Shown here piece by piece: positions 11,122-22,274 of a stretch of DNA of 64,000 bases (positions are counted from its first letter, which is position 1; every line of letters starts with the position of its first letter). Location: the NCBI GenBank assembly GCA_012934845.2, contig WNNJ02003664.1, forward strand, positions 248,001 through 312,000. The letters are read 5' to 3'. A program made the position numbers and the translations under genes. The notes beneath the pieces were generated by a model. The model searched no databases. It saw only the letters and a program-made list of their open reading frames with translations, and was not told the origin of the DNA. The stretch comes from Pomphorhynchus laevis. Taxonomy: Eukaryota; Acanthocephala; Palaeacanthocephala; Echinorhynchida; Pomphorhynchidae.

Positions 11122-12096
11122 TCACATCGCCAAAGGACGACATTTATCAGCTATTTGAATTCCGTTAGTAGATATTTCTAAAATCTGGAATTTCCATGAT
11201 GCGTTATAAGCACGCCAAATAGTTGTATCTAACAATGGAACACCTTCATTAGCCAAAACATTAATGCACGCAACAATTCGACTTATATCTTTTCTGCGTT
11301 GAATAACAACAGGGTCCAAATCAAGCACATATCCACCTGATCCTGCCCCACCTCCAGCGGCTAAAGCATTTTCAGCAGCTTTTGCAGATCGGGCCTGACA
11401 GGCAGCATCTCCGAGGCCACCGCAAAGCATAGGTGCATCATCTTCTCCAGGCATACTTGGCGTAACCCATACCATCCCATTATGAGCAAGAATAAGACAT
11501 ACACCGCATGGTAATGTAAGAAAATGGGTGCGTGTCCTGCAAATCAAATAGCTTGGTACTTGAATTAAAACACCCTGTCCTAATTTTCCATATTTTTGAG
11601 ATCGGGTATGTAGTGTCAATGAACCATCTGAATTAATAGAGTATACTTCTGCGGAAACCAAATCGCCTTCTCCCATATAATTAGCCATAATGCGTTCGTC
11701 CTCATTGCCACCTCTTCGTCGTAATTCACCTGCAGGCAGATTTACACTTACAAACGGTAACACAGCGTCCAGTGAAGACTTAACATCAACATGCCAACGG
11801 TGTTGATCTAAGCCAACGATTCTTCCTACTACAACATCACCGACCTCGGCGATATAAGCACCAGTTGTTGGTATTACTTGAATTAACTGATTAACTTTAC
11901 GAACAACTCCTGTAACACTTGCTCTTATATTTCCTTCACTGTCCAGATAGGTACCATGTCCCCTCATAAGGTCACTGGCATCTTCACTAATAAGATCACC
12001 ATTGGTGACTATGGATCGCAATGTTCTTCTAAGTGCTCCACCGCGACCACTGCCACCACTATCAATTGTATTATGATCCAACGTTGCATGTCGCAT
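11122..12096 (-). CDS. EXOSC2: exosome complex RNA-binding subunit RRP4
   Basis: A 324-residue open frame, ATG at 12096 and TGA at 11122. It aligns by eye along its length with eukaryotic RRP4/EXOSC2, a cap subunit of the 3'-5' RNA exosome in nucleus and cytoplasm. N-terminal domain: LMRGHGTYLDSEG. S1 domain (about residues 80-165): GDVVVGRIVGLDQHRWHVDV, LPAGELRRRGGNEDERIM, GDLVSAEVYSINSDG, LHTRSQKYGKLGQG. KH-like domain (about 180-260): RTRTHFLTLPCG and NGMVWVTP. A Gly/Ala-rich insert (AAENALAAGGGAGSGG, about residue 240) is longer than the human loop. The C-terminus is shorter than human. No intron interrupts the frame, although neighbouring host genes are intron-rich, so an old retrocopy or natural intron loss is possible. 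The preserved frame argues that it is functional. Confidence 0.92.
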   Translation of the reverse strand: MRHATLDHNTIDSGGSGRGGALRRTLRSIVTNGDLISEDASDLMRGHGTYLDSEGNIRASVTGVVRKVNQLIQVIPTTGAYIAEVGDVVVGRIVGLDQHRWHVDVKSSLDAVLPFVSVNLPAGELRRRGGNEDERIMANYMGEGDLVSAEVYSINSDGSLTLHTRSQKYGKLGQGVLIQVPSYLICRTRTHFLTLPCGVCLILAHNGMVWVTPSMPGEDDAPMLCGGLGDAACQARSAKAAENALAAGGGAGSGGYVLDLDPVVIQRRKDISRIVACINVLANEGVPLLDTTIWRAYNASWKFQILEISTNGIQIADKCRPLAM

Positions 12097-12159
12097 TTTC
12101 CCGTTGATTTATATCTAATTAACCATCATAAATAATAAATCAATAAGCATAGTTAATAT

Positions 12160-12425
12160 GAAATCAGTTTGATTCAGTCGAATCTATAGAATTTTATCTA
12201 TTTATATTTAAAAATAATAACAAAATAATTAGCAACAAAATATAAATAGCAAAATAGTTAGCAAAATCAATTTGATATATTCTTATCTATAGAACCTTAT
12301 TTATTTACATTTAAAAATATTTGGCAAAATAAATAACAACAAAAGATGTAAAATAATTTACATCATTCTACATTATTGGTTCGATATATTCGGATCTATT
12401 GACTTTTATTTATTTATTATCTAAC
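12160..12425. repeat. tandem repeat, period about 110 bp, left part
   Basis: Two and a half diverged units, each starting TTTGATATATTCxxATCTAT and containing AAAATAATTAACAACAAAA and GATGTAAAATAATTTAC. The array resumes at 17.63 kb after a LINE, so it was one array upstream of RRP4 before insertion. Confidence 0.6.
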
Positions 12426-13795
12426 GACTTCCAAATGAGTTGAATCTTGTAGAGAAGCATCACATCAAAGTAAAAAATAGAAATTTAAAAAAAATGAAAT
12501 GAAAAAATCACCAAGAAAATATAGTTCAGGTTTGAGGCGTTTCTTTAATTGCGCAAGAGTACAGCTGGTAACCACACAAGGAGATAGTTCATTCATTGTT
12601 TACAGACGTGATCAACCAAAGTCGTACAATTTCTTCGAGATTTTCAGCGATATTTCATACACAACTCGTGTCCAAGCCACGAAGGCGGAACAGCTGCTTT
12701 AATGGATAGTTAGTCACAAGCAGCGACATCCACACGTGTTAGATCTGCAACTAGATGATCAAATTCAGCAGATTGGATACCCAATGCATCAAGCATACTA
12801 GGATAAAGGATGGCGTGAATTACCGAAGCAAATGAGGACTCTTTTCAAAATGCTTTCGAATTCACTCAATTATGATTTCAGTTGAGGATGTGTGGCCTGA
12901 GAAGCATAAAGCATATGCGATTTTGAGAGATTTGCATATACAATTGTAATGTCATAGGCTCAAGTAGTTCAACGTTTCAATAAAGGAAGCCTGAAATTCA
13001 AAGAATTTAACCACAATCATAGAAGAGTGAAGACGAGTTTTTAAGTTTGCCGAGATCACAACACCTAGATCAGTAAAATGATTTACTGAATTGATAACAT
13101 TTGAAATGAATTTATAAGGGAAGGGTAGTCGAGAGTACCTATTTTCATATGCTTACATCTGCTCACATTAATGATTTGGCCGTGAAACGAACATCAGCTG
13201 CTAACTCTTTCCAAATCTGGTTGTTGTAGGAGGATAGAGCTAGAACAATCATTAACTGAATATAATGGACAACGTTTCAGATAGTAGACACTGACATATA
13301 ACATTTTCAGCAGTTTCATTAATTTAGATATTAAATAAAGTGGGACTAATAATACAACCCTGAGGATCACCCTTAGTGAAATTTTGCCATTCTGAAAAAG
13401 AATCACCAACGTGTACATCGAAAGAACGTATATTCAAGAATACACACATCCATCTAAAAGCATGTTTATATAATCCGTAATACCTAAGTTTTGGACATTA
13501 GCTTTGGACAAATCAATAAAGACGGCATTAACCACTACACCCTCTTCATCAAATCCGGATAACCGTTCACAAGCTAATGTTAGATTTGTCGAAGTGTAGT
13601 AATGCTTTCTAAAAACATGGTGTTTATTTGATAATATACTGAATTTGTCCAAATTAGAATATATATGCTTGAGGATCAGTATCTCAATCACTTGCAAGCA
13701 ATTCGCGTCAAACTTATTGGCAGATATTTTGAGCATGGACTCTATTTCCTTTTTGAAGACTGAGATGACTAATGATATCTTGCATTTAATAATAC

Positions 13796-15180
13796 AAAAT
13801 TATTTAACGTGGTAAATGCGTACAAGCTATACTCTTACAAGTCCACAAACAAAAATGAAAAAGTCAAGCAGATAAATTGTTTAAATGTGATCGGATTTGG
13901 CGTTTGAAGTACTGCAGAGAAGTTGATTGGCGTATATGAATGGGCAGATGGTTCCACGATAGAGGAGCAGCCACCAGGAAGGAGCGGAGTACAAAGGAGG
14001 TAGAGTAGTTTTGGACATGTAAAAGAAGAGAATTACAGGAACGCAAGGAACAGTAAACAAGACGAGAATTATCAAGAAAAGGAAGGTTGAGAAATGAAGG
14101 GGTATGAAAAGTTACAAGGCGGAAAGCAACGATAAGAAGACGAATTTGAACACGACAATAAATTGTAGGCAAATCGAGAGAAGCAAGATGGTAGGATGTA
14201 TGATCAAAACGACGAAGACGGAGGAGAATTCGGACGGCTGCGTTGACTATGCGTTGTAGGGGAAGAAGAGTGGATTTAGGTGAATTTGAAAATATACTAA
14301 AACAATAATCGAGTCAAAAAAGGAGAGAGGATATGAGAGTCATACAAGGGAGATCGATCAATCTACGAACTTGACGGAGGTTGCGGAGTATCAAGGTAGA
14401 TGAGCGTACTTTATCTCTAACGAAAGGTTTAAGTGAAAGTCGGTTGTCGAAATGGAAGCCTAGGAAAACAAAATTATCAACGATAGGAAGAATTGTAGAA
14501 TTTAATGATACGGAGGGTGGTTCGAAGCCGAGGCGTCGAGGTAGGATCCACATAATTTTGGATTTATCAGGATTCAGAGAAAGGCGAAGGGAAGAAAGAT
14601 GATTGGAAATTGAGACAAGACAGTCCGAAGCGGAAACACTAAGATCGTGAATAAGATAAACAGGTGTGAATACGATAAATCGTGAATACGATAAACATAA
14701 TGTCATCAGCATATTGCATAACATGGAAGTTAAATTTATGAGAAATCGAAGACAAACCACCGAGAAGAAGAGAAGCCATAATCATGACGAAGGCGATGGA
14801 GAAGAATCGAGTGATCGACGATGTCAAAAGCAGACGATAGATCAAGAGAAACTATGACACTACATAATTTATGATCGCGCGATATGAGTAAGTCATTATA
14901 AACTTTAAGACAGGCAATTTCAGTAGAGTGATTAGAGCGAAAAGCGGCTTGGAAGGGAGGAAATAAGTTGGAGAAAAAGAGATATGTATTAACTTGCTTA
15001 AGAAGGAGAAGTTCAAGGAGTTTAGAGAGGGTTTGGAGAAGTGAGATAGGACGGTACGAAAATGGTAGTGAGGAGTCGAAAGGTTGCTTTTTGATGAGAG
15101 GACGAACAGTGGCGCATTTCCAGATGGAAGGAAATGTATGTCTACGGATGGACGAGTTGAACAATGTGGTTAGGAACTGG
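13796..15180 (-). mobile_element. LINE family A insertion, 5'-truncated
   Basis: Minus-strand RT: FNSSIRRHTFPSIWKCATV, SYRPISLLQTLSKLLELL, FQAAFRSNHSTEIACL, IVSLDLSSAFDIVDHSI (motif A), FHVMQYADDIMFI (motif C), then the C-terminus LNLPFLDNSRLVYC near 14000. About 140 bases holding motif B are deleted relative to the copy at 22.3-22.9 kb, and there are further frame changes. It lies inside the older LINE 12430-17620. The 3' end carries the family hairpin, with one arm decayed (13818-13834). The 5' junction coincides with a foldback at 15173-15217. Confidence 0.8.
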
Positions 15181-15217
15181 CATTATTCCATTTCTCTGGA
15201 ATAATGCATGCCAGTTC
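15173..15217. repeat. foldback at LINE 5' junction
   Basis: GAACTGGC and ATTATTCC arms are mirrored by GGAATAAT and GCCAGTTC around an 8-base loop. It lies exactly where the family A insertion ends. Confidence 0.6.
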
Positions 15218-17624
15218 TCATAGATCAGTAGTAAATATCAGAATCAGAATGTATATATGTGGCCAAGATTACGTAATAATGTACTAGGAATGCCATTGGG
15301 CCCTGAACTATTTTTAACCGGCAGACTCTAGAATAAAACATCAACATGAAAACATCAACATGCTTAAAAAGGATGTTAGATTCATGATACTGGAGTAATG
15401 AATGACCTGTAGTAATATGTTATCGCACAGGGGATATTGATTGGGTTTAGACAGAAATTCTAGGCAAGGATATTAAAGATGGAGAAAGGGAAACAGATTT
15501 TCGCTTACCATCGACCAGACAAATGATTGAGGCTGATGCACTCCTACAGTTGCTAAGTACTTAAAAATTTTGTTTTTGACTAATATAATGCGAGGAACCT
15601 TTTTCAACAATGAATTAATGCTTCTTCTGACGTTTAAGAGGCGTGACCCTATTGCGAATAGCAGTATAAGATTAGTACAAATCAAGATCACGCTTAAATA
15701 GTAGGAAATCACCATCTCGTTCTATGATAGCACGCTTCAACTTTTTATCGAACAATTTAGGTTTGGAAGAATGTGGTCAACATGTGACGCAACGGAAAAA
15801 TGCGTAAAGCATATTGATCAATGTTGCGTAAAAGAATGACCAAACCACGTAAAAACTATCTTAGAGCACATGGCTACCTAACCGAACTCAATATCGGACC
15901 AATTTTATCGTAATCAAAATTGATTACACTAATCGTTTTCTTTAAACTGACCGAACGGGAAACATGACCAGATATGATTATTCGTAACCTGCAGTGATCA
16001 CTTGATCACTCAATGGTGGATCGTAGCTCAGAGTCAACGACATAATCACTGGTACATGGACATAATTCTAGCAGGGAATGCCAGTTATTACATAAAGAGT
16101 ACTACAATGAAAGGCAGATAAGTGTTCATCATATTCATGGCACGAGGTATAAAATACCCAATCGATATTCGTAGTGTTGAAATCACCGCAAATTAAAGTA
16201 TCAACAACATTAGAACAATTAAGTTTCAACGACTTGGTGATAATGGATGTACAAGACCAGGGACTATGATAAACAATGAAAAAGTGATTGACCTTACCTC
16301 GTTCATCCGTCACCTCACCATAAGAGTTAATTCCCATAATCGTCAACATAAGACTCAATTGCATCATAAATAAGAATATCACGTATATAAGCAGCTATAC
16401 CACCACATCTTGAGATTTTCGATTACAACGAATTTACTGTATAACCTTGAATACCGATTTTAGAGCTCAGAACATTGGAATTTAGCCAATTTCCAGTCAA
16501 AAATCGAATGTCAAGATTTTCAAGATGTAATATTGCTTTGGTTTCATCCAAATTTTTAAAAAGACTAAACATTGGAATAGAGTATGTGAAAGACGGTTTT
16601 GATAGATAAGAATGTAGACTGTAGCTCTACAAGAGTCAACTTTAGACTATTTAGGCGAGCTACAATTGAGCTGAGTGCGTGCAACACAAATATGTTTGAT
16701 ATCCTGTAGTGTAATTTCTCGAGAGCTGTTGATAAAAATTGAGTGGAGACTAAATTTCGGATTATAAGATTATTTTCGAAATTCCTATGACACTTCGATA
16801 ACTTACGTTTAGCAATTAAAATTTTTTCTATCCTCAGGAAATAAGTATCCCAAAATGCGAATATTCAAGCCCTTTAGTAGATGTTATTTATTTAAAATAA
16901 GAGATCACATTTCGGTGGAAACAAGAACAACCTTGAGTAAGTGATGTCAAATATCTGTTTATCTTTTGCCGAGACGAAAGATATTTACAAGCTGTAAATC
17001 ATGTCGAACCGTGGCAGTGCAGTTTTGCAAACATGCGAGAATTGATTTTACAACATTCACATCATGCCAAATACCTATGTCATTGTTAACGTCACTGAAT
17101 TCGATAAAGTTTTCTAAAAGTACATATTAAGACCTATCAGGGTGTGCACACCCGGAAGGAGAAGGCAAGGAGCAAGGACACTCTTATTTCTAGAAGATTC
17201 ACTTCGTAACGATGTAATCGTTACGAAGTGAATTAATGTAATCGTTACGAGATTGAAGAAATTAGTATTTTGGGGCTGGCGATTTGAGAGCTGAAAGCTG
17301 CTCTGTAGAATCAATTATGGAAGCAAGGCCTTGAGGATTTTGTGTGGTAGATGTATTTTTGTAAAGGGGGTAATCAACGAATTTTTGAGTTGTTTGTTAT
17401 CAATGATAATACTACTAGTCTGAGTGATTTAACAGGCATTACCGAATGATTCCTAGGCTTTTAATGATTCCGGTGACGTGAACGATAATCGATGCGTTTC
17501 TGACTTGTTCTAAAATATGAGAGATATTAATAGCTTCATTTAATGGGAGTCAGCACAAGAATCTGTAAGATAGTCATCATCAGTCGAAATTGATTTCACA
17601 TATTAACTTTGGACTTGTTGTTAA

Positions 17625-17790
17625 AGGAATTTAAATTTTAAAAAATATTAGAAAAATTATTAACAACAAAAGATGTAAAATAATTTACAAAATAAGTTTG
17701 ATATATTCGAATCTATCAGACCCTACCTGTTTATTTTTAAAAAATATTAGTAAAATAATTAACAACGAAATACATTTTAATTATATTGTA
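17625..17790. repeat. tandem repeat, period about 110 bp, right part
   Basis: About one and a half units of the array at 12160-12425, including AACAACAAAAGATGTAAAAT and TTTGATATATTCGAATCTAT. The repeat continues here after the LINE insertion. 17790-18200 beyond it holds no gene I can support. Confidence 0.6.
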
Positions 17791-18204
17791 AATAAGGCAA
17801 AGAGGCATAATTCTTTATTTCACAATTTAGATCCAATATTTCGGTGGCACGTGGACACACCATTATCAAGGATTATCCAATCCGTAAATAAAAACAATTA
17901 AAGGTGGTGCAGAAAAATTGTCAATAGTAAATAATGTCTATTTAACCATAAGTAAAAATTGTACAGCTATCGTTCGAGGATTTAATTTCAGAGTAAGGTC
18001 TGCTTTATTTCCTGAAATGACCATATTCTCATAAGGATCGCATCCATTAGTTTCCTTTACATGTATTAGCATCAACATTTAAAGTTATTATGGAGGATAC
18101 ATTTTATAATGTCTGTATTTTATCACATGTTGTGATACGGCACAGTTTAATTTGGATTTGTTTAGTAGATCATTCTTAATCGTTTTTCATGTTGTTTTAA
18201 TAAT

Positions 18205-19115
18205 AATACAAATTTATGGCAAATGCGTACAAGCTGTACGCTTACAAGTCCACAAACAAAAATGAAAAAGTCAAGTAGATAAATTGTTTAAATGGGATCG
18301 GATTTGGCGTTTGAAGTACTGCAGGGAAGTTGATTGGCGTATATGAATGGGCAGATGGTTCCACGATAGAGGAGCAGCCACCAGGAAGGAGCGGAGTCCA
18401 AAGGAGGTAGAGTAGTTTGGGACATGTAAAAGAAGAGAATTACAGGAACGCAAGAAACAGTAAACAGGACGAGAATTATCAAGAAAAGGAAGGTTGAGAA
18501 ATGAAGGGGTATGAAAAGTTACAAGGCGGAAAGCAACGATAAGAAGACGAATTTGAACACGACAATAAATTGTAGGCAAATCGAGAGAAGCAAGATGGTA
18601 AGATGTATGATCAAAACGACGAAGACGGAGGAGAATTCGGACGGCTGCGTTGACGATGCGTTGTAGGGGAAGAAGAGTGGATTTAGGTGAGTTGGAAAAT
18701 AGACTAAGACAATAATCGAGTCTAGAAAAAAGGAGAGAAGATATGAGAGTCATACAAGAAGGGAAATCGATCAATCTACGAACTTGACAGAGGTTGCGAA
18801 GTATCAAGGTAGATGAGCGTACTTTATCTCTAACGAAAGGTTTAAGTTAAAATCGGTTGTCAAAATGGAAGCCTAGCAAAACGAAATTATCAACGATAGG
18901 AAGAATTGTAGAATTTAATGATACGGAGGGTGGTTCGAAGCCGAGGCGTCGAGGTAGGATCCACATAATTTTGGATTTATCAGAATTCAAAGAAAGGCGA
19001 AGGGAATAAAGATGATCGGAAATTGACACAAGGCAGTCGGAAGCAGAAACACTAAGATCGTGAATACGATAAACAGGTGCATGAGCATAGATGAGAATGT
19101 CATCTGAATATAGAT
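18205..19115 (-). mobile_element. LINE family A, 3' third
   Basis: A minus-strand copy beginning inside RT at the motif C region (DDILIYAHAPVYRIHDLSVS) and running through NPPS-type linker, LRNLCQVRRLIDF, LFSRLDYCLSLFSN, LLRLRRFDHTSYHLASLDL and LNLPFLDNSRPVYC to the tail. One frame change lies near 18840. The 3' end has the intact family hairpin GCGTAC/GTACGC (18225-18241). It abuts the family B element that starts at about 19128. Confidence 0.82.
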
Positions 19116-19354
19116 GAGAATGGTAGAAATAGACTGCTTCGATTAATCTGTGCTTCAAATGATCAAGCTAATATCATCCTTAGTAGAGCTTAGAGACTAA
19201 TGGGTAATTCTGTGCGAATATATAAGGATCTATCGGTTGAGGAGCGCGAACAACTATCTCTCGCTAAAAAAGAACTAAACGAGAGGCGTCAACAAGGTGA
19301 AAATGATCTCTGTATCCGAAATTTTCAGGTGGTCCGACGACGTCCATATGTACG

Positions 19355-20099
19355 TTGGGAGAAGTTAGTCCTAAATACTCACGGTGTAGCGTCTTAGGTG
19401 ACTTAATTTCATTTCATGGTGTCCTGCATGAGACTTCAAAGAATAGTAGCAGACATTTCCTGAAAATTGCATGTTCTAACGTTCGCAGCTTAGTTTCGAA
19501 GTTTGATGAGTTTAGTTGTTATTTGCCAAACAGCAATATGTCGATTTTTGCAATTACTGAAACTTGGCTACACAGTGGGATTATTGATGCTTGTGTTGCC
19601 ATCCCTGGCTTCTCATTATTTAGAACAGACCGACATGATAAATGTAGAGGTGGTGGAGTTGCCTTTTACGTCGCTAACAGCATTATCGTAAGGAACTCCA
19701 TGTCATATTGCGTCTCCATCACGCTCATCTTGCTTAACACCAAGTTTAATTAAGTATCTTACTGATCTCACAAAGTCGTCAAATTTTATCCTTCTTGAAG
19801 ACTTAAATATTCCTAATATAACAGGGAATACCCCATTCGAATGTCATCAAGGTGGATGCCATTTGGATACCGAATTATGGAACTTTCTCGTTGATGATCT
19901 ATCTCTTGTACAACACGTAACTCAGGCAACCAGGTTTATGGGACATAGTTCTTCCTTGCTAGATTTAGTTTTTAGTAAATCTCTACTAGATGTCCATGAA
20001 ATTCAATATGATCCTCCCATAGGTCTTAGTGACATCTTGTCATTAAGTTTACTTCTAGTGCTCTTGTCAATGTATCTCCTGCCGAAACTAAACATCTGA
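19355..20099 (+). pseudogene. LINE family B AP-endonuclease remnant
   Basis: ACSNVRSLVSKFDEF, AITETWLHSGIIDACV, FSLFRTDRHDKCRGGG and ILLEDLNIPN mark a LINE endonuclease. The region between about 19700 and 19800 is shortened and out of frame, and the C-terminal SDH block reads as LSDILSLSL, so the catalytic His is lost. Not functional. Confidence 0.75.
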
Positions 20100-20242
20100 A
20101 ACGTAACTGGTACAAAGTGGATATTAATTTATTACGTACGCTCGCATTTAGAACGGGTCTTCACAATAGTGACATTACCCATGTCGGTGATTGGGATACG
20201 TTATCTGCTTAGCTCAAATATATCACAGACTGCGTCGCTCCA

Positions 20243-22184
20243 TTGAAACCCTTACAAAACCTTGCTAAACGCAAGCCTGCTTGGTTTGACGATGAGTTAG
20301 TGGGACTTTTAAGAAAACGGAATAAACTCTTTAAATCATCTCTGAATAATCAGGCACTTCGGTTAGAATATCTACAGTATCGTCGTCGCTTCAACTACAT
20401 GAAATTGTTGAAGAGGCAAAAGCACGAATCGAAAATCCTGGAATTATATAAAGTTTCTTCCAAGCCGTTCTGGAGCTATGTAAATAAAAGTAGAAAAGTT
20501 ATTTCATCAATTTCCCTTTTGACCCATGACGGTAAGATTGCGAGAGATCCTGATATAGTTGTGAGTATGTTGGCAGAGGCCTTTGATCTTATTTGTCCCA
20601 CTCCAATTACAGATTTCCGTCCAGTGCAAATTCCTGAGACATTCGTCTCCCATATGCCATTAATTTCTCCAGCAGAGGTATCACGGGAATTGCGTAAATT
20701 ATCTTGTTACACGTCGGCTGGGCCGGACGACATTCATCCTTTTATTCTTCAAAAACTCCATGACCTGCTAGCATTCCCATTATCAGAGATGTTTAACATG
20801 TCTCTATGTACATCATACATCCCTGATCAGTGGAAGCGATCTCACATTACTCCTATATACAAAAAAGGGAACAGAGAAGACCCGTCCAATTATCGTCCTG
20901 TAAGTCTGACAAGCGTTGTATGTAAATGCCTTGAAAGGTTCGTGCATAAATACATAACTTCTCATATGGATAGATTTAAACTTCTGCACCCTTCTCAACA
21001 TGGATTTCGCACTGGTCGATCATGCCTCAGTAATTTAATTATGGCTCGTGAAAATTGGGCAGATGTAGTAGCGGATGGGTGTGGGGTCGATGTAATTTTT
21101 ATCGATTTTAGCCGGGCGTTTGACCGAGTACCACATTATCCTCTGCTAGTAGTTTTTACTAAATACGGTATCGATCCCCATGTAGTTCGTTAGATTAGTT
21201 CGTTCTTGAAGGGTCCGTCATATCAAGTAAGGCTAGGCAGTAGTGTTTCTTCACAACGTCATGTTTGTGCCGGAGTGCCTCAAGGTACGGTTCTCGGCCC
21301 TTTACTGTTCAACATTTTCCTTCAGGATCTGTTATTAAGACTGAGATGCAAAATCCTAGCGTTTGCGGATGACCTCAAGTTATGGCGGTGCATTCAATCG
21401 TATCATGACTCTTTTCTGCTCCAGGAAGATTTAGATAATATTGTTAGGGGGAATAATGAGACAGGACTGATGTTAAATATATCAAAGTGCTGCCACATGC
21501 ACTTAGGACATAAGAAATTTCCTTTCAGATATAAATTAGGTGCTGAGACAATTATGCAGGTACAATGTACAAGAGATTTAGGAAAACTTGTGCACGAGTC
21601 ATTGAAGAGTCGTCCAAACACGGACAGAATCATCCAAACGACCAGGAAACTTAGCTATGTAATCCGTAGGTGTTTTTGTAATCCATCGGCTTCCTGTCTT
21701 AAAATAATATACAATTCACTTATTCGTCCTATTATTGAATATTGTATCCCTGCAGTATTTCCATGTACACTTGGTGAGATGAATGAGCTTGAAAATGTCA
21801 TCCGTAGGTTGACGAGATCGTGCCATTCCATCAGGAAATTGTCCTATAAGGACCGCTTGCGCAATATAGGAGTTCCTTCAGTCCGTACTAGTATAGTATG
21901 TCTTGATATTTTGTTTTAGGGATATGTTATTCGAGCGTGACGGATTCCCGGTCGACTGTATTCAGCAAAGCCAGCGAACTACTAAACGAGGTCACTCTCT
22001 TACTGTGAGAACCCTGCAACACGGCAAACTCGGAAGACTATATCGCCTTTCTCATCGAGCAGTGAGGCTTTGGAACAAACTTCCAGAGAATATCATCAAC
22101 ATATCAAATAGAGTGCATTTCAAGAAAACGCTAATTACATGGCTTTGCACAGATTCTAATTTCAATATCGTGTATCCGGATTAA
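20243..22184 (+). pseudogene. LINE family B reverse transcriptase
   Basis: Two long frames (20243-21193, 21206-21919) plus a C-terminal frame to 22184. Motifs: SAGPDDIHPFILQKL, NYRPVSLTSVVCKCLERF, SQHGFRTGRSCLSNL, VIFIDFSRAFDRVPHYPL (A), CAGVPQGTVLGPLLFNIF (B), ILAFADDLKLWRCIQS (C), ARDLGKLV-like, and the end TKRGHSLTVRTLQHGKLGRL with LSHRAVRLWNKLPENI. One stop at 21194 and one frame change near 21900 are the visible breaks, so this is a fairly recent copy. Confidence 0.85.
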
Positions 22185-22274
22185 GTTTTTGCTGACATAA
22201 AATTGGTTTTGCTGTAAGCAGACAAAACAGCTGCATGGCTATAGTCTTGTATGTTATAATAATATAATAATATT

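Larger units (their letters stand above)
12430..17620 (-). mobile_element. old LINE (family B-like), with ORF1, EN and RT remnants, itself interrupted
   Basis: A decayed minus-strand element inserted in the tandem repeat. Remnants in minus order: ORF1 RRM-like pieces at about 17100-16700 (VNIFRLGKR, LKVVLVSTE, IRILGYLFPEDR); endonuclease at 16382-16068 (IVYHSPWS, LICGDFNTTNIDW); the EN-RT linker around 15715-15480; and, beyond a family A insertion, RT at 13736-13000 (KHYYTSTNLTLACERL, VFIDLSKA, GDPQGCIISPTLFNI, DLGVVISANLKTR). Many stops and frame changes show it is the oldest LINE here. Boundaries are set by where the tandem repeat stops and resumes. Confidence 0.65.
19128..22262 (+). mobile_element. 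LINE family B, ORF1 end plus complete but broken ORF2
   Basis: It starts inside ORF1 (19128-19397; EREQLSLAKKELNERRQQG and VVRRRPYVRW match the ORF1 end at 6.75 kb). The endonuclease (19355-20099) and RT (20243-22184) follow. The element closes with a 3' UTR containing CAGCTG...GGCTATAG and a TAATAATAAT tail at about 22250-22262. Breaks: a deletion/frame change at about 19753-19863 in EN, a stop/frame change at about 20100-20240, a stop after DPHVVR at 21193, and a frame change at about 21900. 5'-truncated. Confidence 0.85.

Noticed and set aside
12499-12702. Plus-strand 67-residue frame near the start of the old LINE
   Set aside because: It lies in decayed LINE sequence on the opposite strand to the recognisable RT remnants.
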